NCBI RefSeq assembly: GCF_947507565.1 | Contig: NC_089181.1 | Coordinates: forward strand, 2,179,614 to 2,243,613 | Length of the DNA: 64,000 nucleotides | DNA from: Oscarella lobularis | Taxonomy: Eukaryota > Porifera > Homoscleromorpha > Homosclerophorida > Oscarellidae | Reading direction: 5' to 3' | Shown here: piece by piece, positions 1 through 10,443 of the stretch | Layout of the letters: every line of letters starts with the position of its first letter | Numbering within the stretch: position 1 is the first letter of the stretch | Translations under genes and position numbers: made by a program | Notes under the pieces: generated by a model | Told to the model about the DNA's origin: nothing | Databases searched by the model: none | What the model saw: the letters and a program-made list of their open reading frames with translations, nothing else

Positions 1-52
1 TTCTTTTTTTGGTCAACAATTTTTTCTGCTATTAATATCAAACCTACGTGGA

Positions 53-60
53 TGACGTCA
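53..60. promoter_or_regulatory. CRE/ATF-type palindrome upstream of BROX
   Basis: A perfect TGACGTCA palindrome lies 18 nt upstream of the BROX start codon at 79. This is the canonical CREB/ATF binding sequence in animals. Its position fits a promoter or 5' UTR element, but function is inferred only from sequence and position. Confidence 0.4.
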
Positions 61-78
61 TAAGCTAAAACTACAGCC

Positions 79-1871
79 ATGGCTCACTGGTTCCACAGAA
101 ATCCGTTGAAGAACACGAGCAAGATATCTTTCGATCAATATCGATCGTCGAGCACGACACCCGCCGCTTCGAAACTACTCGGGTCAGTCCGTAGTCCTAC
201 GCGTCACCCCGCCTGCTTCCTCTGATCTCACCTCGCCAAAAAGGGAGATGAAAGAGTCGCGAGCGAAGCTTCTCAATCTCGTACGCAATCCCGAATCGTC
301 GCTCGCCGACGTGACGACGCTGATGAACGAGTACGCGGCGAACGCGCGCGGATTGGTGCAGGGCAGCGCCGAGGGAGCGGGCAAGGAATCGGGACCGCGC
401 TACGTTGTCCTCTATCGATGGACCAATACGATGCAAGGAAAGAAAGTCAGGTAAATAGGTGTTTCGCTGTGATGTGATCTAATTCAGGAACCTGACGTCA
501 TAATTTTAGTGAGCAGTTGGACGCTCAGTTTGAATTGTACTCAATGCTTTTTGACGTCGCTGTTTGGCATACAAAACATGCTGCTCATCTTGCATCAAAT
601 CCTGAGTAGGGGGAGAATAGGGGGGAACAGTAGGGGGCGGCTTTGATCTCTTGACGTGCAGGATATCCATGAACGACGCGAAAGAGGTGCATAGGACGCT
701 TCGCGCTGCGGCTGGGATATTTGAAACGTTGAAGGTACCAGTACGTTTAGTAGACTAGTAGTAGAGAGATGTACTATTTTACTGTAGGACTCTGAATTGC
801 CTAAGTTGCATGATACTGGGGACAAAGGAGCTGACACGGATACAAGAATCTTGGACGCTTATGTGATGCAGTGTCAAGCTGAAGCCCAAGAAAGTGAGAC
901 AGTGTTTTTCATTGGAGAAATTACGATACAGTACTTCTTTTGAAGTTACTCTGGCAAGGGCTGTCGAATTGAAGCATAAAAATTCGCTTATTTCCGCTCT
1001 CTCCTCCGAAACGTCAAAAATGTTCATGATGGCTGGCGACCATTTGTCAACGTTGGATCAACTTCAAGTTGGCAAGTGGAAGAAGTACTCAGGAATCAAA
1101 GAAGCCTTCTATAAGTCCTATGTAAGAAACGAATAAGAAACGCATTGCATATACAAGCAATCTGACATTGCAGGCTTATTGTTATCTTGGGCTCAGTCTG
1201 TTGGAAGAGGACAAATGCGGAAACGCCATTCGTTGCCTGAGAGAAAGTTTGAAAGGTGAGGCAGTTTACTCTTCCCGTACAAAGTATGAGCCTGACACTG
1301 TGACCATAGCCTTTGGGATAGCCGAACAGCTATGCAGGGAATACGCCACTATGAAGGGTCCCGGCTCGCACGCTCGTCCGCAGGATCACATGTTCTTTCG
1401 AAAGCTGAGTCCTCTTGTTAAGGGGACACTGGAGAAATGCGAGCACGAGAACGGATTCATGTGGGGTTGACTGAAAAAAAATCGCACCATTCTTGTTGAT
1501 TGACTGTTCGCGTTTCTTTTTTTCTACAGTTATTTTCAAAAGGTTCCTGACGAGGTGCCTGAATTGCCTATGAAAGCAACGTTTGGACTGGCAAGTGCTG
1601 AGCCGTACAGCATGCCGCCTGTCAATCCTGAATGGACTGAAGAGGCGTTGAAGTCATTGAAAGCGGCTCAAGATGGAGCAGAGAAATTAAACGTAGGATA
1701 TAGAAGAGCAAGCAATAAGATTCCTCAGAACGCGGTGTCGTTTTTTCTCTCCAGCTTCAATCGGGATCAAAATCTGCCGTTGCCGAGGACATCACGCCAA
1801 TTCCTGAGCCAAATATCAGCAGTGAACCAGCGCCGCCTCCCAAAACGAATTCGGGTTGCATCGTACAGTAG
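79..1871 (+). CDS. BROX: BRO1 domain-containing protein BROX
   Basis: Multi-exon gene starting with MAHWFHRNPLK at 79, which matches the distinctive BROX N-terminus. BRO1 domains bind the ESCRT-III subunit CHMP4, and BROX acts at membranes, including nuclear-envelope repair. Successive coding blocks are recognisable at about 248-450, 510-750, 790-890, 935-1120, 1170-1255, 1300-1465 and 1530-1870. They include the family stretches RYVVLYRWTNTMQGK, VTLARAVELKHKNSL, MKGPGSHARPQDHMFFRKL and ENGFMW. The frame closes at a TAG ending in 1871 with the tail NSGCIVQ. This is a CaaX box like the prenylation signal that ends vertebrate BROX. Introns are tiny. The gene is convergent with PDCL, 176 bp away. 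Internal exon edges are approximate; identity is secure. Confidence 0.9.
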
Positions 1872-2047
1872 AACGCTGACTAAGACGAAACGTTGCCTGT
1901 CTTTTTTGTGTGTTCCTATTACATAAGTAATACAACTAACATCTGCAAATAAAATACCCCTTCGAATCACCTGTGTCATGATCATTTATATATTGCGTTG
2001 GAAGTGCTTCTCACAATATTTCCTACAGTTACTACTGTTTGCCTTTT

Positions 2048-2761
2048 CTAGTCTAAATCATCTACAGTCGACTTGTGATCAGCCTGTTCCGGTGGCAGGC
2101 AATTTCTCTCCCTCAGAAACGCCGCCACCTCGTCCGCATAGAACTCGTCGCCCAATTCGTCCGACACCCGTATGAAATTTCCCGCCAACTTACCATCCCT
2201 ATAGACGAGCAACGCGGGAAGAGCGTCGGCGCGAAAGCGCGCGCTCACAGGCGCATCGTCGGCGCGCATGCGACAAAATCGAACCGTCGTCTCCGCCTCT
2301 CTCGCGTAGCCGGCGCCGGCGGCGAGACGCGTTAAACACTTGTTCATCGTCCGACACGCTTCGATCGAATCGTCGTACAAGTGAACGACGACGTACGAAT
2401 TGTCGTCGATCGACGATTCGAACGTCGCCGGCGTCAAGTGAACGAGATTTCCGCCGCTCGCCGACGCGGCGGCGGCTGCGGCGCGTTCTTGGAGCTGTTT
2501 GAGTCGTTTCGCCTTGTATTGCTCGACGAATGGATCGCTTTCGAGATCGGCGTCGGCGTTGCGCGAAGCCTTTTCGCTTTTCGCCTGTTTTTGCGCCTCC
2601 TCTTCGGCTTTTAGAGCCAAGTAGTGTGCATGATCGCGGATGACTCCTTTGGGGCCCGTCTTTGGACCCGGGCCGGTCGGAGGCCCGTATTGGAATAGCG
2701 GCGGGTCTGCTGGAGCTCTGCTTTCATCCGCGCTCTCCTCCTCGTCGGACGATCGATCCAT
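2048..2761 (-). CDS. PDCL: Phosducin-like protein (PDCL / PhLP1 type)
   Basis: Single-exon gene of 237 residues, taking the start at MDRSSDEEES (2761). The upstream in-frame residues lack a better ATG. Phosducin-like proteins are co-chaperones of the CCT chaperonin and help assemble G-protein beta-gamma dimers. The N-terminus is acidic and carries the family motif TGPKGVIRD near residue 45. A lysine- and alanine-rich helix follows (KAKRLKQLQERAAAAAA). The C-terminal half is a thioredoxin-like fold with VVVHLYDDSIEACRTMNKCL, LPALLVYRDGKLAGNFIRV and LGDEFYADEVAAFL. The end KSTVDDLD resembles the acidic tail of the family. It lies 117 bp downstream of the XRN2 stop on the same strand. PDCL is the best match by the TGPKGVI and GNFIRV motifs; another phosducin-family paralogue is less likely. 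Confidence 0.85.
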   Translation of the reverse strand: MDRSSDEEESADESRAPADPPLFQYGPPTGPGPKTGPKGVIRDHAHYLALKAEEEAQKQAKSEKASRNADADLESDPFVEQYKAKRLKQLQERAAAAAASASGGNLVHLTPATFESSIDDNSYVVVHLYDDSIEACRTMNKCLTRLAAGAGYAREAETTVRFCRMRADDAPVSARFRADALPALLVYRDGKLAGNFIRVSDELGDEFYADEVAAFLRERNCLPPEQADHKSTVDDLD

Positions 2762-2878
2762 TCGTGCCGGGGGACAAACTGACACAGCCCGGATGCGACG
2801 AAATATTTAATCAAAGACGAACATTGTTTATTTTTATAGAAAAAAGAACCATTGAATTGTTTTGTTTTTTTGTCAAAG

Positions 2879-5800
2879 TTAGTACCTTCGATCTCGCTTT
2901 GCTGACGGATAAGAGTGACGAGCAGGATCTGAGTCATACCTCTTCGAACCATATCGATCCACAGGTCTATCACCCGACCCATGTCGAGTGGCTGACCCAT
3001 ATCGATCCGCTGAGCCATACTGCTGATACCCATACTGATCTGCTGATCCGTATCGGCCACCGTAGTCTCGTTCTCGCCCGCCGTAATTGTAACCACTAGC
3101 ACCGCCACCACCCTGATAGTTATAAGAATAGTTTCCACCCCCATAACTTGGTGGCTGATGTGAGTAGGAATCACGATGTTCTGAAGGACGATGGTGGGAT
3201 GGAGGAGGAAGAAGAGGAGGTGGCATTGCAGAGTAGGGTCCGCGGTTTAACATGCGATCATTGTGCGACTCAGCAGAACGAACATGATGACTGGAGGCAC
3301 GAGGTAGGAATCTTCGCCAAAGCTAAAAAAGCACCCTTACCTGGCTATTCGTTGGCCTCCCGATCGTTCTCGAGATTCGCTGTACGATCCTTGACGACGT
3401 GGATGAAAGCCGACGTTGGGACGATAGCCGCTGCCAGGTCTACTGTCGTAGCCCATGTCCTGTGGTTTGAGCATCTTTGCTGGAGGCCTAAATAATACGC
3501 GAGTCTCGCGTAGTTGTACATCAATCCCAGACTGAGACTGCATCTAATCTACCGTGCTCCTGGGAGAAGAATAGCCGGATATATGTAGTCCGGCTTATAC
3601 CACGGATCTTTGAAACAAACACAGACAACTTTGTTGTATTTGACAGCGGGAAGACCCGGTACGGGAGAAGGAACGACTCTGTTAAATAATACCAGTCAAC
3701 TCGTTCTCTACAGGTCACGCAATCGTACCTCTTTGGAACGCATCGTTCCTCGGCGTCTGTCACTATGACACCAGCCATCCCGTGGGTGAGACTGGGATCC
3801 AGATCAGTAGGCTAAACGCATATGCGAGTGAACAAGAGTAAAAAGCGCTTTAGTAGCCTACTCACAGATCCTTTTCTCTGTTCGTAGAGAGCCTCGGCAA
3901 AGTCCCTAGACTTATGCTTGGCGCCAATGAATAAGTAATCAGTTCCAATAGTGTTCCTTTTCCCTAATGGGAAACTGCGAAGGCAAAAAGTCACGAAATA
4001 AAAGATCTTACGTTCATCGTCTGTCAGGTTGGAATAGACGGATTCCAAGGCTTTGAAGAGACGCTTTTCGTCAACAAAAGGAAGCAGAGCAACGCCTTGA
4101 AGACATAACGTCTTATAATTGACAAATATTCCTGATAATCAATTACCTTGCCAAGCAAACTTTTTCCCATTTAAATCGATCTTGAATTGGGTCGGGTAGA
4201 AGTCAATTATAGGCGACTCCTATAGAAAAAAATCCGTCAGGTGGAATGTGCACCATTTCGTGTTCCAACAAGCAAACAGTGAAGTTAATTAAGACTAATT
4301 GCTGCTGAAACGAGTTTAAAGAAACGGCCCGATTCAGATTGCTATAGCAGAGCAACTGCCACGACTAAGATATAACAAAGCTGTGGAAGCAGGCTCTGCA
4401 CCAACTTCGTTTGGGCTGCTGTCAGCTTCTAAAGTTCTTACCGGACTGGACATCATTTCTCGCCAAGACAGCGGCAAAAATTGCCCGCTTTCAGCTGGAA
4501 ATACGGCCATCAGCTGCTCAAGAGGCTTGAACTATAGAAACATATTCTTTTGAAATGTATTGGGCCAAGAATTTAAAATGTACTGGTTCTGAGTTGCGTT
4601 CAAAATCGTTTGGAAGAGAATCAATTGAGAGAAAGTCCGATGCAAAAGGAGCGTAGTGAAAAGGGTAAAACCATTTCCAAGAAGGGCATCCCTTTCAACA
4701 ACCGTATGCTATTTACTGAAATAATAATGTTCCTACGCCAAATAACCTGATAGTAATAGCGAAGAACCCAGCATAGACCTGCAACGTAAGATTCGACCTA
4801 GAAATTAGTAGAAAAAATTCGCTTTCTGAAAAAAAAACGTTCAAACTACAAAATTACCACTTTATTGCGAAACCGGTCATATGATTCCTCGTCTTCAGCT
4901 TCGACGCCAAATTTATTGCTGTAATATCGATCTCTCCACCCTTCTTCCCACAGTCTTAGTAATAGAAAACATCATCGAAAGGAACCGGCTAATGATTTCT
5001 TTATACCTCACACCATCATCTACCTCGTCCTCTTCCTCCTCACTGTTTCCTTCGTTCTGAGACGCGGAAGTGCTGGCGAGCGATGAGTGAGCAGGAGGAG
5101 GAGGAGGAGCAGGAGGAGGAGCGGAGGCAAGAGAAGACGTTCCCTCGCGCAGAAAAGCGCGAAAGTCGGCTGCAGCAGCCTTAAGTTAATTAACAAACGC
5201 TAAAAATCAAGAATCTAAAACATTACGAATTCCTCACATAATTGGAAGCAATTCTCATGTCAGCTGCCGTACGTCGAACACCTTCAGCAGGCGCAGGTTT
5301 TGACCCAATTGCCTTTGAACGAAAACTTTTTAATCCTTTATAATAATAAATCTCACGCGCGACTGACAACGGGAGCCATCTGATTCTGCGGAATCCACTT
5401 GGGGCCAGACCAACTCTACATATAATAATACGTACACATTATATATACAGTGCCGTTGGATTAACTGTATGCAATACATGTCTCATCTTCTGTCTTCTTC
5501 GCTTCTCCTTTTGGCGTTGCTTGAAGGCAATCTAAAGCCGTGTCTCAATTACGAAATCGTTAAAACAATTTTTAAAAATCATTTAATTAAATCGTCAAAA
5601 CAATTATTAAAAATCGTCAAGACAATTTTAAAAATCGTTAATTAAAAATCAATGGGGACGGACTTACTCTTCAGTAATTTCACTACTACAGTCCTTAAAA
5701 ATCAATAGGGACGGATTTATTTTTTTCTGTAGACGAATTTATAACGAAATTTGCCTTTAGATATACAATTTTTATCTAATACAGTCGATATTAGTACCGT

Positions 5801-8800
5801 TCAAAAGTTTTGATCAAAATCGGAAGTGGGGCCCCTTTCGCGTAGTTTGACCGTTAAAAGGGGCGTGAAAAGGTAAAAAAACGCGTCTCTTTCACGTAGC
5901 AAATTTTTAAAAATTTAAAAAGGTTACGACACTTGATACAAACCACACGGAAGACGGTGCTATGGAGGTTTATCCGGTATCAGAGGTATCTCACAGGCGC
6001 AGCGGAGCTATTGGACTAGGAAGGCCGGAGCCCTTGTCAAGTGAGGAGAATGACCGGCCACCGGGCAGTGATCAAACCCTTGGGGAGAGTTTCCAACTCC
6101 CTTCTATCCTAGCCAAGAGCTCATGCTCCTGCTACTGATAGGTATATGGAAATGCTGGGTATATATACCACCACGCTGCTGAGGTCACTTTGACTGCAGC
6201 TTTTCATTATAAAAGTACCATAAAAGTGCGCTGATTGAACCAAAAACCTCTTAATCGGCCGCAAATGCGTTTCTGACCCCACAACCAAACGAATTTTGTG
6301 AAAAATCAATCAAAAAACGCGAAAAATCGACAATTAAACGCGTGCTACGTACGCAAGGCACGCCCTGTCACGCTACATATGACGTCAGTTGTAACGCATG
6401 ACAAAATGCTTCATACGAGCAAGTAGAGGCGAAGAATTGGCCGCAAAGTGCATTGGGAGTCTATTCTTAAGACATTTGATCGCTCTTTGGAGGCAAAAAG
6501 CGAATGGATACGCAGTAACGACAATAAGCTTGGTCAGCAAAATCTAGGTGATACATGCCGCCTCTATAACGTACGGGCATCGCGGAACGTGCGCTACAGT
6601 ACTGGCGCGAGGTGCGCTGTTCAGTCGTTCCTTAGATCGTCAAGACAATTTTTAAAAATCATCAAGACAATTTTAAAAATCGTTAAAACATTTTTAAAAA
6701 TCGTCAAGACAATGTATAAAATTGTCAAGACAATTTTTAGAAATCATTTAGAATCATTAAGACAATTTTAAATATCGTCAAGACAATTTTTAGAAATCGT
6801 CAAGACAATTTTGAAAAATCGTCAAGAACGACAACTGGAATTTATTACGTGTGGAAGAGTACCTCGTCGGACTGCCGTTTTTTGAATATTCCGTCTTCCA
6901 TGTGACCTAAGTCTAAAAGACGAATCGCCCAATCTCAAACTTATTTTACTATTCCACTGTCCGTAGCGTAGAAAACCTGTTAGCATTTTTTGAACTCTCT
7001 TCAAGTTTACAATTCCGTTTTTAGTGAGAAACCCCTACAGTTAGTAGCACGGCGTTTCGAAGCTATACCGACCGGTCAGTAATAATTTCTTACTCCTGCT
7101 TGAGACAACGATTCTTTGTATAATCTTACGAGACGGTCAATAGCTCCTTCGCGAATTTGAAGTGAAGGCAAATGAGGCAGAAAATCGTTTCCAACAAAGA
7201 AACACATGAAGACCCAATCGTCTATAGCCCTCTAATCCGCGACAGCCAGTCAGCAAAAAAGCGCATAAGATAGTGTATAGCACCTCAAGGTCGAAAGGAA
7301 AAGGCAGTCCATCCATTCTCAGTTCTTTTTCCAAATACTAAAACAGTCTTTGCATGATCTTAGCTAAGAGAAGACGATAGCCAGCCTACTTCTCGTAGAA
7401 CGGATAAACGGATAAAAATGAACTCTTTTTCGGGAGGAGGTTCAGGCGGAGGACCATCAGTCTGACAATTTCAAAATAGAAATGTTTATATGGAGTCTTG
7501 TTTAGAGTACCCTTTCCCGCTGTACACCGCAGCATTCGCTCATTTCGTGTCCTGAGATTCAAATCACGCGTGACGCCGTCAAATTCAAATTCATAATAGC
7601 TAACCAAACTGTCCACAAATTTCACACGGCTTCTTTCCCTGCGGTTTGAATTCCTCTCGAATGATGGTGAAGTGAGGCTCGTGAGTGGCTAAGCCCAGCA
7701 TGATAAGATCAGCTAGAGAGTAAAGGTAGTGTCATATGATCAAGGCCATATAATACAACGAACCGTCGGCTCCGCATAAGCAGTGATGCGTATTGGGATC
7801 GTGATGAGGACTGGCCCTTTGCTTTCGAATGAAATCCATGATCTTGTGCTCTCCTTCGCCGGGAACGCTCGCGTCTGACAGGATCACCTTTCGAAGGAGA
7901 ACGTTTTCCCTTTGCCTTTCTCAGATTAATTAACGGATTAGCTGCACCTGAATGTTTCTCCAGCCGGAGTCGTTATTCAAACGATCGGCGACGTAATACT
8001 CGAGACAACGAGCCAATCGAGACATGAACTTCGTACCCTACATAGTGCGAATACAAGAAGAGAGCAGACTAATCCAAATGCAGGGAGCAGAACCGGTGTG
8101 ATGCAATTGCTATCAAAACGGCTTGATTTGTCTTTGACGGAAGGCAATTCGGCTCCTGTGAATCAATATACACAACGAAAATTAGACTTTGATTGAGCGA
8201 GTACCTCTCGCTTCCAATTGGCGTCTCATTGCCTCGATGCTAGCTTCCTTGGCACTAGAGATTCACGTACAAACGATTTGATTTTTTCTTCTGTTCCTCG
8301 CTTTACATGGCTTCTTGGGCGGATCGAAATCGGCGTGAGCGCTGCTGATTCATTTTCGCTCTAGGAGCCTAGTAGAGGGACATGCTGTGAATCTGTCACA
8401 CGAAACCGTCCGTTTTCCAACTCACCACCCCATCTATCGCCATGTAGAGAAGGCGTCTCGGTCGAACAATAGCAAAGATTCTAAGAATTACTAAGAATTA
8501 GAGAGAGAGCGCGATTTTTGATATGCTTTGCAGGTAGTACCTATCAATGTACTCAAAAATGGCCACCATCATTTCGTCCTCGTTCTTGGGAGGAGGTCTT
8601 CAGAAAGAAACTTAGTCGCAATACCTCTCGGTTTGGAGTGGGATAACACCACTCCAAACCAACGTCCCTTTCCGCGCTCGGCTCACCTGTCTTCCGGATG
8701 ACTGCATGGATGAATGATGCCGTTCATGTCAAGATAGAGATTATCGAATTCGATTCCGTTTGGGTTCTCCTGAGATGCGTCGACTGGAATTCGCACGCCG

Positions 8801-8942
8801 TTCACTTCTTTCGGCTGCCGAAAGCGCGTTATAAGACAACCGGCTGCGCTGGTCTGACAATAGTAACCTTTTCTTCGTACGAATGAACGACGATCGATGG
8901 GTATTTGCGCGAAAGCCAGCGAAAAAAAGCTGGAACCCCCAT
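2879..8942 (-). CDS. XRN2: 5'-3' exoribonuclease 2 (XRN2)
   Basis: Large multi-exon nuclear 5'-3' exoribonuclease, which degrades the downstream transcript fragment during polymerase II termination and processes rRNA. The start at 8942 gives [19 protein letters not shown], the invariant XRN start. Downstream come [68 protein letters not shown] and [18 protein letters not shown]. These cover the catalytic CR1/CR2 region with its acidic metal ligands. A lysine/arginine segment resembling the RRRQKEKRKR stretch of vertebrate XRN2 follows at about 5470-5530, then [15 protein letters not shown] (about 4900) and [11 protein letters not shown] (about 4030). The last exon (3253-2879) is a glycine/tyrosine/serine/arginine-rich low-complexity tail. 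One intron (5532-6862) is 1.3 kb and repetitive; the others are short. XRN2 is preferred over XRN1 from the C-terminal similarity and length. Confidence 0.93.
5555..5660 (+). repeat. 21-22-bp tandem repeat, left block (XRN2 intron)
   Basis: Degenerate tandem copies of a unit close to AAATCGTCAAGACAATTTT, about five copies. The same unit recurs in the same orientation at 6630-6836, so the pair brackets the 1.3-kb insertion. Confidence 0.7.
5893..6092 (-). repeat. Dispersed repeat, copy 1 (no insertion)
   Basis: About 200 bp that match the reverse complement of 35408-35880 with only scattered differences. A shared landmark is the block reading GACGGTGCTATGGAGGTTTA. This copy has a single CTTGACAA (read on the minus strand, 6034-6041), where the other copy has two separated by 265 bp. 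It therefore looks like an empty site. No coding potential is apparent. Confidence 0.75.
6630..6836 (+). repeat. 21-22-bp tandem repeat, right block (XRN2 intron)
   Basis: Around nine degenerate copies of the CGTCAAGACAATTTTTAAAA unit, varying as CATCAAGACA, CGTTAAAACA and similar. It ends about 25 bp before the exon at 6863. Same family and orientation as the block at 5555-5660. Confidence 0.8.
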
Positions 8943-9023
8943 GGCTGAAGCGCGTTATAGAGCCTAACGTGCTACTTCACGTGGCAACTCAGTTTACTGT
9001 TTGCACCACCCATTTGCACACCG
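8943..9023. promoter_or_regulatory. Bidirectional promoter, XRN2 / STPG gene
   Basis: Only 81 bp separate the divergent start codons of XRN2 (8942, minus) and the STPG-repeat gene (9024, plus). Any core promoter and both 5' UTRs must lie here or extend into the first exons. No TATA box is evident. The call rests on gene geometry. Confidence 0.5.
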
Positions 9024-10139
9024 ATGGCAAGCAAACCCGTAATTGTAAAAGATCGCATACGTCGGCGCGGGTCAGCCATATCTCAGCCAGCATCGACAAC
9101 GTCTCTTCTGCGCTTGAAATCCGGCGCTGGAAAGGTGCACAAACATTCGAGGAAAGATTACGGTACCAATACTACATCTTACTGCAGAGAAGACTACAAA
9201 GACCTGCAACTTCAAGTGCAATTGACGAAGAGAGAAAAAATCGACCGTGTTCGAGAGAATGGTGGAGAAGTTACGTGAAGGTATGTCGAAACCGGGCGTG
9301 CCTACTCACGTGCAACTCTCTTTTCCTCCGGCTTCGTTTCCACGTAGGACACGCCAAATCCGGGCGCATACGAGACGAAAGATTTTCTTCACGAGCTCGA
9401 CGTTCGACCAAGTACGTACAATTTCAAAAGCGAAGGACGATCGGGCCGAAGAGGAAACTTTCTCGCGACCGGAACCGAGGGGCGGTACCTCATGCCCGGC
9501 TGCTACGATACGAAGGACTTCGTTCGAGAGCTCGAAGCGAAGCCCACGTCTTATCGCTTCAAAGCCGAGGATCGAGATAAAGGACCTCGCATTGGACACG
9601 GATGTCCGGACAAAGTAAGCACGCAAAACAAACGAGCGCCCCCTGGGTGTCTATGTTTGCTAATAGGAATTGCAAACAAGCCCCAATCAATATAACCTTG
9701 GCGATCAATGGAGTCAGCCGGTCAGGGGATCGAGATACGCCGTGTTCAAGTCAGGAACAAAACGATTTCCGACACCCCCGTTTGCACCGGTGCATACTAG
9801 AGAGGCTATCACGATTGATTCCCAATTTTATTTCTGTCCTCTAGAAAAAAGGGCCCGGTCCCGGGCAATACGAATCAAGCTTGCTGGCGCATCAGAAGGC
9901 TTCGCCAGAAATTACGTCAAGTTTCAAATCAACCGTGCCTCGATTTACATATCGATATCCGGTTTATAGCTAATCGTTATTGTAACTAAACGCCAACTGG
10001 ATCTTTCTAGAAGGGACCCGGTCCCGGTGCGTACGACAAAATGCTTATTCGACCTCGATCAAAGTCACTACCAGAATCGGTGATGACCATGGGCCGCCGT
10101 CACGGCATATTCTTTCACAACCTATCTGTCTACAACTGA
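9024..10139 (+). CDS. Sperm-tail PG-rich repeat (STPG) protein
   Basis: Multi-exon gene starting MASKPVIVKDRIRRRG and ending GIFFHNLSVYN at 10139. The exons carry degenerate STPG repeats, whose hallmark is P-G-P-G-x-Y: TPNPGAYETKDFLHEL (about 9345-9410), MPGCYDTKDFVREL (about 9490-9530), SPNQYNLGDQW (about 9675-9710), KKGPGPGQYESSLL (about 9845-9890) and KGPGPGAYDKMLIRP (about 10012-10060). The spacing of roughly one repeat per exon suggests exon duplication. STPG proteins are typically ciliary or flagellar microtubule-associated proteins. I cannot assign a specific orthologue. The junction after the first exon is uncertain because the first frame stops just before an obvious GTATGT donor. 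Introns run about 40-60 nt. The gene is divergent from XRN2. Confidence 0.75.
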
Positions 10140-10443
10140 ATAATATCGTTTTATTAACGATTCGAATACGTAGCATACACATTAAACCTTCGTTTTTTTT
10201 ATAAATGCACTAAGTTCATTCTACTATAATGTAGTCATATAAAGGCACTAGGCGTTATTGCTCTGACGTTCTAATCCTATTTGTCTGCCAGCAGAAAAAG
10301 TCGTGTCTCCTATTATGAAATCACCCATACACGCGCTCTTACCTCATCAAAAGAGGCCTTCTCATTTCAGTGCGTGCAGACTGCGTCTGAACGCGGACCT
10401 AAAATTCTCACCCTGTACGTCGAACCAAGTGTGCTATACGCAC
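10140..10443. other. 3' intergenic stretch between convergent genes
   Basis: AT-rich sequence between the STPG stop and the minus-strand gene that ends at 10444. It presumably holds both 3' UTRs. I see no further gene in it. Confidence 0.5.

Larger units (their letters stand above)
5532..6862. mobile_element. 1.3-kb repeat-bearing insertion in an XRN2 intron
   Basis: This XRN2 intron is about 20 times longer than its neighbours. A 44-nt exon (6863-6906, coding [15 protein letters not shown] on the minus strand) precedes it and the [12 protein letters not shown] exon follows. Both ends carry tandem copies of a 21-22-bp AT-rich unit in the same orientation. The middle contains a segment that recurs inverted in the TARBP1 intron at 35.4-35.9 kb. 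I see no coding capacity. The simplest reading is a non-autonomous mobile element or an accreted repeat; exact ends are not determined. Confidence 0.6.
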
